Source: Collimonas fungivorans Ter331
GTDB taxonomy: Bacteria; Pseudomonadota; Gammaproteobacteria; Burkholderiales; Burkholderiaceae_D
Assembly: GCF_000221045.1 (NCBI RefSeq)
Contig: NC_015856.1
Span: 2,934,542 to 2,998,541, forward strand
Direction of reading: 5' to 3'
DNA: 64,000 nt
Positions within the stretch are counted from its first letter, which is position 1. Every line of letters starts with the position of its first letter. Position numbers and translations under genes: made by a program. The notes beneath the pieces are model-generated. The model was not told the DNA's origin and searched no databases. It worked only from the letters and a program-made list of their open reading frames with translations. Positions 44,817 through 54,250 of this stretch are shown in pieces.

Positions 44817-46121
44817 TCAGTCTTTCGCCACAGCAACGACCGACGCCGCCGGCAATTTGACCGTAAACACGCTGCCCTCGCCCGGCCGCGATTCAACCCC
44901 CAGGCTGCCGTGATGGCGCAGCAATACATGCTTGACGATCGCCAGACCGAGGCCGGTGCCCTGGGTTTCCCGCGAGCGGCTTTTGTCGACACGGTAAAAA
45001 CGCTCGGTGAGCCGCGAAATATGCTCGGCGCTGATGCCGATGCCGGAATCCTTGACCACCAGTTGCGGTCCCGCCCTGCCGTTTTGCCAAAGGATCTGGA
45101 TTTTGCCGCCGGCCGGCGTATAACGCACCGCATTGGAAATCAGGTTGCTGAAAGCGCTGCGCAGCTCATCGTTGCTGCCGGTGATGTCGGGACCGTCGAC
45201 CGCAAGCGAAAAACTGTGCTTGCCGGCCGACAGGACCTCGGCCTCCTGCAGCAGGCTGCGCAGCATGGCTTGCATATCCACCGGTTCGGGGCGCAAGGGA
45301 TAGTCGATCGATTCCAGCCGCGTCAGGGTCAGCATGTCGCCGATCAGGTTTTGCATGCGATGGCCCTGCTCCGTCATCAGCTGCAGATGCGCGGCGCGGG
45401 TTTTCTGGTCGAGATCAGGCTGGGCCTGCGCAATCTCCAGGAAACCGTTGATCACGGTCAGCGGCGTGCGCAATTCGTGCGAGGCATTGGCGATGAAATC
45501 GCGCCGCATCATGTCGATCCTTTCGGATTCGGTGGCGTCGTGGGTCACCAGGATCTGGCGCCGGTTCTCGAACGGGATGATCTGCACGATCAGCTTGCGT
45601 TCGCGCAGGCTCAAGGTCAACGGCTGGTCGTAGCGGCCCAGGATGATGTAGTCGATGAAATCCGGGGTGCGGATCAGGTTGGTGACCCGCATGCCCTTGT
45701 CGCGCCCGTGCTGCAAGCCCAGATGACGCTCCGCGGCCGGATTGCACCACTCCAGGAACAAGACATCATCCATGATGACGACGCCGTCGGGCAGCAGATG
45801 CATGGCCTGGCGGAAACGCGCCAGCCATTCGCTCAGTTCGGTCTGGTGCTTTTCATCGTCGCGCCGCAAACGGTACAGGCGCGAAAAAATGTCGGTCCAT
45901 GCGCCCCAGCCGTCCGGCAGTTTTTCGCTGCGCGGATTGTCCAGCCAGCCGCTGAGCCGGAACAGGTAGTGCAACTGCACCACCACGGCAACCGACATCA
46001 GGGCCAAGCCCAATAACAAACCGGGCAACACACCAAACAGGGCCCACACCACGCCCGAGATGACAAAAATCAGCAGGATCCGCAGCAATGCCGGGATCCA
46101 GAACAACATCTGTGGATTCAT
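44817..46121 (-). CDS. phoR: Phosphate-regulon sensor kinase PhoR, copy 2 (pst-linked)
   Basis: A 434-residue kinase with the PhoR layout: two close N-terminal membrane segments (about 5-50), PAS domain (RFRQAMHLLPDGVVIMDDVLFLEWCNPAA), His215 in NASHELRTPL, and ATPase motifs NLISNAVRYTPAGG, DSGIGI and GTGLGLAIVKHVL. It clearly resembles copy 1 (28738-30093) over the whole cytoplasmic part. It is 118 nt from phoB copy 2, unlike copy 1, where the genes overlap. As the last member of the pst operon it is the likely partner of PstSCAB-PhoU sensing. Confidence 0.92.
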   Translation of the reverse strand: MNPQMLFWIPALLRILLIFVISGVVWALFGVLPGLLLGLALMSVAVVVQLHYLFRLSGWLDNPRSEKLPDGWGAWTDIFSRLYRLRRDDEKHQTELSEWLARFRQAMHLLPDGVVIMDDVLFLEWCNPAAERHLGLQHGRDKGMRVTNLIRTPDFIDYIILGRYDQPLTLSLRERKLIVQIIPFENRRQILVTHDATESERIDMMRRDFIANASHELRTPLTVINGFLEIAQAQPDLDQKTRAAHLQLMTEQGHRMQNLIGDMLTLTRLESIDYPLRPEPVDMQAMLRSLLQEAEVLSAGKHSFSLAVDGPDITGSNDELRSAFSNLISNAVRYTPAGGKIQILWQNGRAGPQLVVKDSGIGISAEHISRLTERFYRVDKSRSRETQGTGLGLAIVKHVLLRHHGSLGVESRPGEGSVFTVKLPAASVVAVAKD

Positions 46122-46199
46122 AAATCACTATTATGCGAGGGAAGCATCGTTCATCGCGCTGGCCCGCAGCAAATGGCACGCGCTTGAAATCCAGCTCTT

Positions 46200-46216
46200 G
46201 CGCTATGTTATAGCGC
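46200..46216. repeat. Small inverted repeat in the phoB-phoR gap
   Basis: GCGCTAT GTT ATAGCGC in the 118-nt spacer between phoB and phoR of copy 2. It could form a processing or attenuating hairpin. Confidence 0.5.
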
Positions 46217-46239
46217 TCTGTTTGCGCCCTATTATTGCG

Positions 46240-46929
46240 CTATTTTGCCGAAAGCATGTAGCCGACGCTACGCACCGTGCGAATCAGGTGTTCCGATTCG
46301 CGCAGCGCCTTGCGCAGGCGCAGCACGTGGACATCCACGGTGCGTTCTTCGATCACGACGTGGTCGCCCCAGACCTTGTCGAGCAGCTGGCTGCGCGAGA
46401 ACACCCGGTCCGGATTGGCCATGAAGAATTTCAGCAGGCGGTATTCGGCGTGGCCAATATCGATCTTCTGGTTTTCCAGGCAGACTGAACAGCTGGCCGG
46501 ATCGAGCGACACCGCACCGGCCGACATCATGCCGGGAACCTCGTCAGCCCCTTTGCGCCGCAGCAGCGCCTTGACCCGGGAAGTCAGTTCACGCGGCGAA
46601 AACGGCTTGGTCATGTAGTCGTCGGCGCCATTGTCGAGGCCGGAAATCTTGTCCTCTTCCATGCTTTTTGCGGTCAGCATCATGATCAGCATGGACTGCA
46701 GCTGGCGGTCCGCGCGCATTTGCGACAGCAGGCGCAAACCGCTCTGGTCCGGCAGCATCCAGTCCAGCAGCACCAGGTGCGGCGTGCGGCGCTGGACGAA
46801 CTCCCAGCCGTCGGCGGCGGTATGCACGATGGACGGAGTCCAGCCGGCTTCCTTGATGGTAAAACCGATCAGTTCGGCGATCGCCGGCTCATCTTCAATG
46901 ATCAGGATGGATGTTTTATCAGCGGCCAT
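46240..46929 (-). CDS. phoB: Phosphate-regulon response regulator PhoB, copy 2 (pst-linked)
   Basis: A 229-residue OmpR-type activator with Asp56 (LVLLDWMLPDQSG), MLTAKSM and TKPFSPREL. The winged helix has VWGDHVVIEERTVDVHVLRLRKAL, which differs from copy 1 only in a few residues of the recognition region, so both should see Pho boxes. It lies 31 nt after phoU in the pst operon. Confidence 0.93.
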   Translation of the reverse strand: MAADKTSILIIEDEPAIAELIGFTIKEAGWTPSIVHTAADGWEFVQRRTPHLVLLDWMLPDQSGLRLLSQMRADRQLQSMLIMMLTAKSMEEDKISGLDNGADDYMTKPFSPRELTSRVKALLRRKGADEVPGMMSAGAVSLDPASCSVCLENQKIDIGHAEYRLLKFFMANPDRVFSRSQLLDKVWGDHVVIEERTVDVHVLRLRKALRESEHLIRTVRSVGYMLSAK

Positions 46930-46960
46930 TTTTTAACATGCAGTGAATATTACGCTTCGA

Positions 46961-47668
46961 TCAAACCTCGTCGTCATCGCGCTGGCTGGTGGCGTAGTCG
47001 GTGTGGCGGATGTCCTTGCCTTCGACGATGTAGATCACATACTCGGCGATGTTCTTGGCGTGATCGCCGATGCGTTCGACCGCCTTGGCCACCCACAGGG
47101 TATCCATGGACGCCGAAATCGTGCGCGGATCTTCCATCATGAAGGTGATCAGGTTGCGCATGATCGAGCGGAAGTCGCGATCGATCACTTCGTCCTGCGC
47201 AATCAGCTTCATGGCCTGTTTCTCGTCCAGGCGCGCCAACGCATCCAGCGCATCGTGCAGCAGGTCGGCTGCGCCGATGGCGATGACGCGCACCGTTTCG
47301 GTGTGGTCGATGGTGCCCGCGCCGCGTTTATGCAGATGGATCGCGGTACGCGCGATTTTTGCCGCTTCGTCGCCGATCCGCTCCAGGTCGGTGATCACCT
47401 TGATGGTCGCCATCACCGTGCGCAAATCGTTGGCGGTCGGCTGGCGGCGCACGATCAGGTGGCTGCAGGCGTCATCCAGCTCGATTTCCAGGCGGTTGAC
47501 CTGGTCGTCGTCCTTGATCACCCGTTCCGCCGCATCCAGGTTGCCGTTGCGGAAAACGTTGATCGCTTCCTGGAACTGGCGCTCGACCAGTCCGCCCATG
47601 AGCAATACCTTGGAACGTATGGTTTCCAAATCCGTGTCGTACTGCTTTGAAGAGTGTTCGCCGCTCAT
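46961..47668 (-). CDS. phoU: Phosphate signalling protein PhoU
   Basis: A 235-residue protein of two three-helix bundles that links Pst transport to PhoR and keeps the regulon off when phosphate is ample. Both repeats show the metal-cluster motif: ELDDACSHLIVRRQPTANDLRTVMATIKVITDLERIGDEA and DTLWVAKAVERIGDHAKNIAEYVIY (given by their ends). It follows pstB by 49 nt. Confidence 0.95.
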   Translation of the reverse strand: MSGEHSSKQYDTDLETIRSKVLLMGGLVERQFQEAINVFRNGNLDAAERVIKDDDQVNRLEIELDDACSHLIVRRQPTANDLRTVMATIKVITDLERIGDEAAKIARTAIHLHKRGAGTIDHTETVRVIAIGAADLLHDALDALARLDEKQAMKLIAQDEVIDRDFRSIMRNLITFMMEDPRTISASMDTLWVAKAVERIGDHAKNIAEYVIYIVEGKDIRHTDYATSQRDDDEV

Positions 47669-47717
47669 CTGATTTCCTTCTGTTCTTTACGCGTCAAGGT
47701 TGAGGCTGTCGCCGGCA

Positions 47718-48506
47718 TTAACCGAAACGGCCTGTGATGTAGTCCTGGGTCTCTTTACGTGCCGGATTCATGAAGATCTGGTCGGTCTCGCCGAACTCCA
47801 CCAGCTCGCCCAGGTACATGTAGGCGGTGTAGTCGGAGCAGCGCGCGGCCTGCTGCATGTTGTGCGTCACGATGGCGATGGTGTAGTCCTGTTTCAGCTC
47901 GCTGATCAGCTCTTCCACCTTGGCGGTCGAGATCGGATCGAGCGCCGAGGTCGGCTCGTCCAGCAGCAAGACATCCGGACGCACCGCCACGCTGCGGGCG
48001 ATGCACAGGCGTTGCTGCTGGCCGCCCGACAGGCTCAGGCCGCTCTTGTTCAGCTTGTCCTTGACTTCGCCCCACAAGGCCGCCTTCGACAGCGCCCATT
48101 CAACGCGCTCATCCATCTCGCCTTTCGGCAGGTTTTCATACAGGCGGATGCCGAACGCGATGTTGTCGTAGATCGACATCGGAAACGGCGTCGGCTTCTG
48201 GAACACCATGCCGACCTTGGCGCGCAGCATGTTCAGGTCTTGTCCGGCTTCCAGGATGTTGCGGCCGGCATACATGATCTTGCCTTCCGCGCGCTGGCCC
48301 GGGTACAGGTCGTACATCCGGTTCAGGGTGCGCAGCAAGGTGGATTTGCCGCAGCCCGAAGGACCGATAAATGCGGTCACTTTCTTTTCATTGACATGCA
48401 GGTTGATGTTCTTCAAGCCCTGGAACGCGCCGTAGTAGAAATTCAGCTGCGAAATCTCTATGGTCGGCTGTTTGTCGAGAGCATTCGGTTTGATTGAGGT
48501 TTGCAT
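47718..48506 (-). CDS. pstB: Phosphate ABC transporter ATP-binding protein PstB
   Basis: A 262-residue ATPase of the high-affinity phosphate importer. Walker [28 protein letters not shown] (PstB-specific Q-loop), signature [14 protein letters not shown], Walker [13 protein letters not shown] and [22 protein letters not shown] are present. The start is ATG 48506; the open frame beyond has no family match. Confidence 0.97.
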   Translation of the reverse strand: MQTSIKPNALDKQPTIEISQLNFYYGAFQGLKNINLHVNEKKVTAFIGPSGCGKSTLLRTLNRMYDLYPGQRAEGKIMYAGRNILEAGQDLNMLRAKVGMVFQKPTPFPMSIYDNIAFGIRLYENLPKGEMDERVEWALSKAALWGEVKDKLNKSGLSLSGGQQQRLCIARSVAVRPDVLLLDEPTSALDPISTAKVEELISELKQDYTIAIVTHNMQQAARCSDYTAYMYLGELVEFGETDQIFMNPARKETQDYITGRFG

Positions 48507-48544
48507 AATATTGACCAGTAAGGATGGCAATCTAAGTGAGTTCG

Positions 48545-49438
48545 TTAGCCTGGAATCTTCTGGCTGAAAAGCGAACGCGATACGATGTTCAAGGCCAGCA
48601 CGCTGAACGTGATCAGCAATGCCCCGCCCCAAGCCAGCGGCACCCAGTTATCGAACGGGCTCATCGCAAACTGGCTGATCACCACCGGCAGGTTTGCAAT
48701 CGGCTTGTTCATGTTGGTGCTGAAGAACTGGTTGTTCAGGGCGGTGAACAGCAAAGGCGCCGTTTCCCCGGCAATCCGCGCCACCGCCAGCAAGACGCCG
48801 GTGACCACGCCGGCCTTGACCGCGCGCAGGCGCACCAGCAAAGCCACTTTCCAGCGCGGCGCGCCGAGGGAGAACGCCGCTTCGCGCAGGTTGCCCGGCA
48901 CCAGCTTGAGCATGTTGTCGGTAGTCCGCACCACCACCGGCACCGCAATCAGCGACAAGGCGAAGGTGCCGGCCCAGCCGGAAAAATGGCCGACCTTGGC
49001 AACGTAGATCGCGTAGACAAACAAGCCGATCACGATCGACGGCGCTGACAGCATGATGTCGGTGACAAAGCGCGTCACCTGCGCCAGCTTGCTCTCCTCG
49101 CCATATTCAGCCAGGTAGATGCCGGCCAGGATGCCGATCGGAGTACTGATGACAGTCGCCAGTCCCACCAGCATCAGGCTGCCGATGATCGGGTTCAGCA
49201 AACCGCCGGCGCCGGAACCCGGGGCAGGCGTGTTTTGCGTCAGGATGCCGAGGTTCAGCGCGCCAAAGCCCTTGACCACCAGCGTCGCCAGGATCCAGGC
49301 CAGCACCGCTATGCCCAGCGCCATCGCCAGGAACGACAGCACCATGCCGAAACGATGCATCAGCAGCCGCTTGCGGTAGACCTGGTTGACCGGCGGAGTT
49401 GCCTGGATATCGGCATCCGCTTGCGAAGAATTACTCAT
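48545..49438 (-). CDS. pstA: Phosphate ABC transporter permease PstA
   Basis: A 297-residue inner-membrane permease with six helices. The family blocks [33 protein letters not shown] and [15 protein letters not shown], and the coupling loop [13 protein letters not shown], are seen. Its ATG overlaps the pstC stop (ATGA). With PstC it forms the membrane pore. Confidence 0.96.
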   Translation of the reverse strand: MSNSSQADADIQATPPVNQVYRKRLLMHRFGMVLSFLAMALGIAVLAWILATLVVKGFGALNLGILTQNTPAPGSGAGGLLNPIIGSLMLVGLATVISTPIGILAGIYLAEYGEESKLAQVTRFVTDIMLSAPSIVIGLFVYAIYVAKVGHFSGWAGTFALSLIAVPVVVRTTDNMLKLVPGNLREAAFSLGAPRWKVALLVRLRAVKAGVVTGVLLAVARIAGETAPLLFTALNNQFFSTNMNKPIANLPVVISQFAMSPFDNWVPLAWGGALLITFSVLALNIVSRSLFSQKIPG

Positions 49439-50463
49439 TTGGCACCTTCTTTACGGGACATGCCCATCAACATGATTTTGGCGATCGACAAGACGATAAA
49501 GGTAATCACGAACAGGATCAGGCCCAGCGCAAACAAGGCCGATACGTGCAGCGTGCTGGAGGCCTCGGCGATTTCATTGGCCAGCGTCGAGGCGATGCTG
49601 TTACCGGAGGCAAACAGCGACCACGACAGCCGCTGCGCATTGCCGATCACGAAGGTCACCGCCATGGTCTCGCCCAAGGCGCGCCCGAGGCCGAGCATGA
49701 CGCCGCCGACCACGCCGGTCTTGGCGTACGGCAGGACCACCTTGCGCACTACTTCCCAACGTGTGCAGCCGAGGCCGTAGGCGGATTCTTTCAGCACTGC
49801 GGGAACGACTTCGAATACGTCCCGCATGACGGAGGAAATGAACGGAATGATCATCACTGCCAGGATCAGGCCCGCGGTGAGCAAGCCTATGCCCATTTTA
49901 GGACCGTTGAACAAAGCGCCGATCAGCGGCAGATGGCCAAGCGTGGCGGACAGGAAAGGCTGGCCGTATTGGGCAAACAGCGGCGCGAATACAAACAGCC
50001 CCCACATGCCGTAGATGATGCTCGGCACGCCGGCCAGCAGTTCTACCGCGGTGCCCAGCGGGCGGCGCAGTTTGGCCGGGCAGATTTCAGTCAGGAACAA
50101 GGCGATCCCGAAACTCACCGGGAAGGCGATAGCCAGGGCGATGAACGACGTCACCAGGGTGCCGACGATGGCGATCATCGCGCCGTAATGGTCGTTGACC
50201 GGATCCCATTCGACGGTGGTGATGAAAGATGGCCCGAACTCGCGGAACACCGGCCAGGCGCCGATCGCCAGGCAAACGATGATGCCGAGCAGGACCAGCA
50301 GCACGATCAGCGAAAACAGCAGCGTGACCTTGTGGAAAAGGAAATCCTGGATGCGTTGTTTACGCATTGTGGCAAGCAGGCTCTGATGCGATAGACCCGC
50401 TTCTTCAGCGCTGATTGCCTGGGGTGAGATCGATTGTGCCATGACAGGAATATTTGCACTCAT
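49435..50463 (-). CDS. pstC: Phosphate ABC transporter permease PstC
   Basis: A 342-residue inner-membrane permease. It has a hydrophilic N-terminus of about 55 residues, then six helices with [40 protein letters not shown] (in part) and the coupling loop [13 protein letters not shown]. The start is ATG 50463, with ATG 50442 an alternative; neither has a strong ribosome site. A 220-nt gap with a hairpin separates it from pstS. Confidence 0.95.
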   Translation of the reverse strand: MSANIPVMAQSISPQAISAEEAGLSHQSLLATMRKQRIQDFLFHKVTLLFSLIVLLVLLGIIVCLAIGAWPVFREFGPSFITTVEWDPVNDHYGAMIAIVGTLVTSFIALAIAFPVSFGIALFLTEICPAKLRRPLGTAVELLAGVPSIIYGMWGLFVFAPLFAQYGQPFLSATLGHLPLIGALFNGPKMGIGLLTAGLILAVMIIPFISSVMRDVFEVVPAVLKESAYGLGCTRWEVVRKVVLPYAKTGVVGGVMLGLGRALGETMAVTFVIGNAQRLSWSLFASGNSIASTLANEIAEASSTLHVSALFALGLILFVITFIVLSIAKIMLMGMSRKEGAK

Positions 50464-50640
50464 GAGTAGCGATATCCGATGAAGAATAAGAAGCGGCGGC
50501 GGGAGTTGCAAAGCCAGACCGCGCTCGACCTGAAGACATTTCGCGTGGGACTAGGTGATTCAATACTATTAACGGCGCAGGCAGCTTATTCCCCGAACAA
50601 CTGCCGCGCCCACAACACAATTGCAACAACTGAAACTTGC

Positions 50641-50672
50641 GATCCGGACTTGAGCTATCCCAAATCCGGATC
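50641..50672 (-). repeat. Inverted repeat in the pstS-pstC gap
   Basis: GATCCGGA / TCCGGATC with a 16-nt loop, 11 nt after the pstS stop. A stem here could let pstS messenger outlast or exceed the downstream genes, which is common for binding-protein genes. Confidence 0.5.
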
Positions 50673-50683
50673 AGGTATGGCTA

Positions 50684-51727
50684 TTACCAGACAGCCTTGC
50701 CGGCGTTATCCTTGATCTGGGCTTTCCACGACTCTTCCACCAGCTTCACCACCGATGCAGGAATCGCGACATAGTCCAGTTCGGTAGCAGCGGCGCCGCC
50801 GTTCTTATACGCCCATTCAAAGAACTTCAGGACTTCCTTGCCCTTGGCGGCATCGGCCTGGCTCTTGTGGATCAGGATGAAAGAAGCGCTGGTGATAGGC
50901 CAGCTGGTCTTGCCGGCCGCGTCGGTGAAATCCACCGCGAAACCTGGGGTCTTGGCCCAGTCGGCGCCGGCTGCAGCAGCCTTGAAAGTTTCGTCGTCAG
51001 GCTGCACGAAGCTGCCGTCGCGATTCTTCAGCTGAGTATGCTGCAGCTTGTTTTTCTTGGCGTAAGCGTACTCGACATAACCGATCGCGCCCTTGATCTT
51101 TTGCACGTTGGCGGCGACGCCTTCGTTACCCTTGCCGCCCACGCCGACCGGCCATTTGACCGCAGTGCCGGCGCCAACGCCGGTCTTGAACGCCGGGCTG
51201 GTCTTCGACAGGTAGCTGGTGAACACGAATGAAGTGCCGGAACCGTCAGCGCGGTACACCACGGTGATGTCGTCGGCCGGCAGTTTCACGCCTGGGTTGA
51301 GGGCCGTGATTTCAGGCGCATTCCACTTGGTGATCTTGCCCAGGTAGATGTCGGCAAGCACAGGACCGGTCAGCTTGACCTGGCCTGGAGTCACGCCGTC
51401 CAGGTTCACGACCGGCACCACGCCGCCCATGATCGCAGGGAATTGCGCCAGGTTGTCGGTGTTCAGGTCTTCTACCTTCAACGGCATGTCGGAAGCGCCG
51501 AAATCCACAGTTTTCGCCTTGATCTGCTTGATGCCGCCGCCGGAGCCGATCGATTGATAGTTCAAGCTGTTGCCAGTTGCGGTTTTGTAGGCTTCAGCCC
51601 ATTTGGAGTAGATCGGGTAAGGAAAAGAAGCGCCGGCGCCGGTGATTTCCGCTGCCATGACCGAAGAAACCGCCAGGGTCGAACCCATTGCCAGAATGGC
51701 GGCCTTAACGAAGTGATTCAATCGCAT
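50684..51727 (-). CDS. pstS: Phosphate-binding protein PstS
   Basis: A 347-residue periplasmic protein. Signal peptide to about residue 25 (LAVSSVMA|AE), then the PstS start EITGAGASFPYPIYSKWAEAY. The phosphate-binding blocks are SIGSGGGIKQIKAKTVDFGASDMPL and VYRADGSGTSFVFTSYLS. First gene of the operon; behind a Pho box and a long hairpin leader, so strongly phosphate-starvation controlled. Confidence 0.97.
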   Translation of the reverse strand: MRLNHFVKAAILAMGSTLAVSSVMAAEITGAGASFPYPIYSKWAEAYKTATGNSLNYQSIGSGGGIKQIKAKTVDFGASDMPLKVEDLNTDNLAQFPAIMGGVVPVVNLDGVTPGQVKLTGPVLADIYLGKITKWNAPEITALNPGVKLPADDITVVYRADGSGTSFVFTSYLSKTSPAFKTGVGAGTAVKWPVGVGGKGNEGVAANVQKIKGAIGYVEYAYAKKNKLQHTQLKNRDGSFVQPDDETFKAAAAGADWAKTPGFAVDFTDAAGKTSWPITSASFILIHKSQADAAKGKEVLKFFEWAYKNGGAAATELDYVAIPASVVKLVEESWKAQIKDNAGKAVW

Positions 51728-51773
51728 TTGTTACTCCCTTGTTGACTATAGATGTGGTGTGCCCAAGTCGAGA

Positions 51774-51819
51774 CTGTTGTGAAATTCATCTCCTTGCAAG
51801 GAAGCCAATTTCACAACAG
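51774..51819 (-). repeat. 13-bp perfect stem-loop in the pstS leader
   Basis: CTGTTGTGAAATT (51774-51786) and AATTTCACAACAG (51807-51819) are exact complements. The 20-nt loop contains a perfect 12-bp palindrome TCCTTGCAAGGA (51791-51802). It lies between the Pho box and the pstS ATG. No T-run follows. Confidence 0.8.
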
Positions 51820-51852
51820 CCCCTAAGACAGGGCGAACTCTAACCAAGATTT

Positions 51853-51870
51853 ATGACAGCTTTATGACGA
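51853..51870 (-). promoter_or_regulatory. Pho box upstream of pstS
   Basis: On the minus strand TCGTCAT-AAAG-CTGTCAT: two 7-mers 11 bp apart. The second is identical to the CTGTCAT consensus and the first matches 5 of 7. TAGAGT, about 11 nt further on, can serve as the -10 of a PhoB-dependent promoter. Confidence 0.85.
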
Positions 51871-52016
51871 AGAAAAAATCAATGAAAATAACGTTAAATT
51901 ATCAAAAAAATCATAAAAAAACAGGAAAAAAAACCTATTACGCCGTAGTATCTTCTTCATCCTGCCGGCGCACGGTGCCACCTTACAAGGGCAAATGTCT
52001 TGCGATGCTTCCATTT

Positions 52017-52034
52017 TCTTCATCAAGCTGTCAT
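52017..52034 (+). promoter_or_regulatory. Candidate Pho box upstream of ppk
   Basis: TCTTCAT-CAAG-CTGTCAT. The second 7-mer is perfect, the first keeps only 4 of 7 positions. It ends 48 nt before the ppk start. Confidence 0.45.
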
Positions 52035-52082
52035 ATTCAGTGCATACACTGCGCCGTAACCATCAGACCAGTTGCCTGATTC

Positions 52083-54227
52083 ATGAATAAGAAAACCAAG
52101 CCGGACGATGATTCCAAGCACGCCAGCGCCAGATTAGGCGCCAATCCAAGCTATCTGAACCGCGAACTGTCGCAACTGGCCTTCAACCGGCGCGTCATGG
52201 CCCAGGCCGAGGACCGGCATGTGCCGTTGCTGGAGCGACTGCGGTATCTATGCATCGTCAGCAACAACCTCGACGAATTCTTTGAAGTCCGCATCGCCAG
52301 CTTGCTGGCAAACAGCCAGGTTGAAGGCGGCGGCGCCGAGTCGCCTGCCTTGGCCGCCGCGCTTGAGCGCACCAGCATAGAGTGCCACCAGATCGTCGAC
52401 CGCCAGTACGCCATCCTCAACCAGACCATCTTGCCGCAGCTGTCGGCCAACCGCATCCACCTGCTGCGGCACGGCGACCGCAATGAAGAACAGCGGGCAT
52501 GGGTGAAATCCTTCTTTGAACAGGAAATCCGCCCCCTGCTGACCCCGATCGGGCTGGATCCGGCTCACCCGTTTCCCCAGGTATTAAACAAAAGCCTCAA
52601 TTTCATTGTCGAAATGGCGGGCAAGGATGCGTTCGGGCGCAGCACCTCGATTGCCATCATCAAGGCGCCGCGCGTATTGCCGCGCGTGATCAGGCTGCCG
52701 GATGTGCTGTCGCCCGACGGCGCCTCGTTTTGCCTGCTGTCGTCCATCATCCATGCCCACATAGGCGATCTTTTTGCCGGCCGCCAGATATTGGCTTATT
52801 CGCAATTCCGGGTGACGCGCAACAGCGACCTGTGGGTCGACGAAGAAGAGGTCAAGAACCTGCGCCAGGCGCTGCAAAGCGAGCTGCAGAGCCGCCAGTT
52901 CGGGGTTGCCGTCAGGCTGGAGGTGGCGCGCAGCTGCCCGTCGCACCTGGCCCAGTTTCTGCTCGACCAGTTTGGCATCGCCCCCAACCGCTTGTACGCG
53001 GTCGACGGCCCGGTCAACATGGTGCGCCTGTCGGAGATGATCGACCAGATCAGCGACGCCAGCCTGCGTTTCCCGCCGTTTGCTCCGGGCCTGCCGTTGC
53101 ACCTGGAAAACGGTAACGACATCTTCGCGCAGCTGAAACAGAAAGACGTGCTGCTGCACCATCCGTTCCAGTCGTTCCAGCCGGTAGTCGACTTTGTCCG
53201 TTCCGCGGCATTCGACAGCAATGTGGTGGCGATCAAGCAAACCATTTACCGCACCGGCATGAACTCGGACCTGATGGAAGCGCTGATTGTTGCGGCCCAG
53301 CGCGGCAAAGAAGTGATGGTGATCGTTGAACTGATGGCGCGCTTCGACGAGGAAGCCAACATCAACTGGGCTGACAAGCTGGAGCGCGCCGGCGCCCAGG
53401 TGGTATATGGCGTGGTCGGCCTCAAGACCCATGCCAAGCTGTCGCTGGTGATCCGGCGCGAAGCCGACAAGAGCGGCAACGGCGAACTGCGCTATTACGC
53501 CCACCTCGGCACCGGCAACTACCATCCGACCACCACCAAGCTATACACCGACTTCGGCTTGCTCACTTCAAACCAGAAGCTGGCCACTGAAGTCAATGAG
53601 GTCTTCCTGCACCTGACCAGCCTCACCAAACCCAAGAAAATGGATTACCTGTGGCTGGCGCCGTTCCTGCTGCAAAAGGAAATCATCAGGGCGATCCACA
53701 ACGAAGCCGAGATCGCCCGCAAGGGCCGGCCGGCGCGCATCGTCGCCAAGATGAATGCGCTGCTGGACGAATCCGTGATCCGCGCCCTCTACGAAGCCTC
53801 CGCCGACGGCGTCAAGATCGAACTGATCGTGCGCGGCGCTTGCGCGCTCAGGCCTGGCGTTCCGGGATTGTCCGAGAATATCCACGTGCGCTCCATCATC
53901 GGCCGCTTCTTGGAACACAGCCGTATTTATTATTTCCGCAACAACCTGCAGCACGATGTCTACCTGGCCAGCGCCGACTGGATGAACCGCAACCTGTTCC
54001 GGCGGGTCGAAGTGGCATTCCCGGTGCTGGACAAATCGCTCAAGAGGCGAGTCATCAACGAAGGCCTCACGCCTTACCTTAAAGACAACACCAATGCCTG
54101 GAGCCTCGGATCCGATGGCAATTGGCATAAAAACAAGCCTCACCGGAGACAAAAACCATACGGCGCGCAACGCCATCTGATGTTGGCCTTGGGCGCGCTT
54201 TCCCCTACACATTACACAAACAAGTGA
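52083..54227 (+). CDS. ppk1: Polyphosphate kinase 1
   Basis: A 714-residue enzyme that polymerises the gamma-phosphate of ATP into polyphosphate. N domain (SYLNRELSQLAFNRRVMAQAEDR), head domain, and two C domains are seen. Active-site segments are FDEEANINWADKLERAGAQVVYGVVGLKTHAKLSLVIRR with the phospho-accepting His, and RYYAHLGTGNYHPTTTKLYTDFGL. Length is normal. It is divergent from pstS, linking phosphate storage with starvation control, and 23 nt before sixA. Confidence 0.96.
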   Translation: MNKKTKPDDDSKHASARLGANPSYLNRELSQLAFNRRVMAQAEDRHVPLLERLRYLCIVSNNLDEFFEVRIASLLANSQVEGGGAESPALAAALERTSIECHQIVDRQYAILNQTILPQLSANRIHLLRHGDRNEEQRAWVKSFFEQEIRPLLTPIGLDPAHPFPQVLNKSLNFIVEMAGKDAFGRSTSIAIIKAPRVLPRVIRLPDVLSPDGASFCLLSSIIHAHIGDLFAGRQILAYSQFRVTRNSDLWVDEEEVKNLRQALQSELQSRQFGVAVRLEVARSCPSHLAQFLLDQFGIAPNRLYAVDGPVNMVRLSEMIDQISDASLRFPPFAPGLPLHLENGNDIFAQLKQKDVLLHHPFQSFQPVVDFVRSAAFDSNVVAIKQTIYRTGMNSDLMEALIVAAQRGKEVMVIVELMARFDEEANINWADKLERAGAQVVYGVVGLKTHAKLSLVIRREADKSGNGELRYYAHLGTGNYHPTTTKLYTDFGLLTSNQKLATEVNEVFLHLTSLTKPKKMDYLWLAPFLLQKEIIRAIHNEAEIARKGRPARIVAKMNALLDESVIRALYEASADGVKIELIVRGACALRPGVPGLSENIHVRSIIGRFLEHSRIYYFRNNLQHDVYLASADWMNRNLFRRVEVAFPVLDKSLKRRVINEGLTPYLKDNTNAWSLGSDGNWHKNKPHRRQKPYGAQRHLMLALGALSPTHYTNK

Positions 54228-54250
54228 GTAAGAGCAGATAAGGGCAAATC

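Larger units (their letters stand above)
51728..52082. other. Divergent pstS-ppk regulatory region
   Basis: 355 nt between outward-facing pstS and ppk. It holds the pstS leader hairpin, the pstS Pho box and a candidate ppk Pho box. The stretch 51870-51950 is very A-rich. No gene is seen. Confidence 0.7.
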
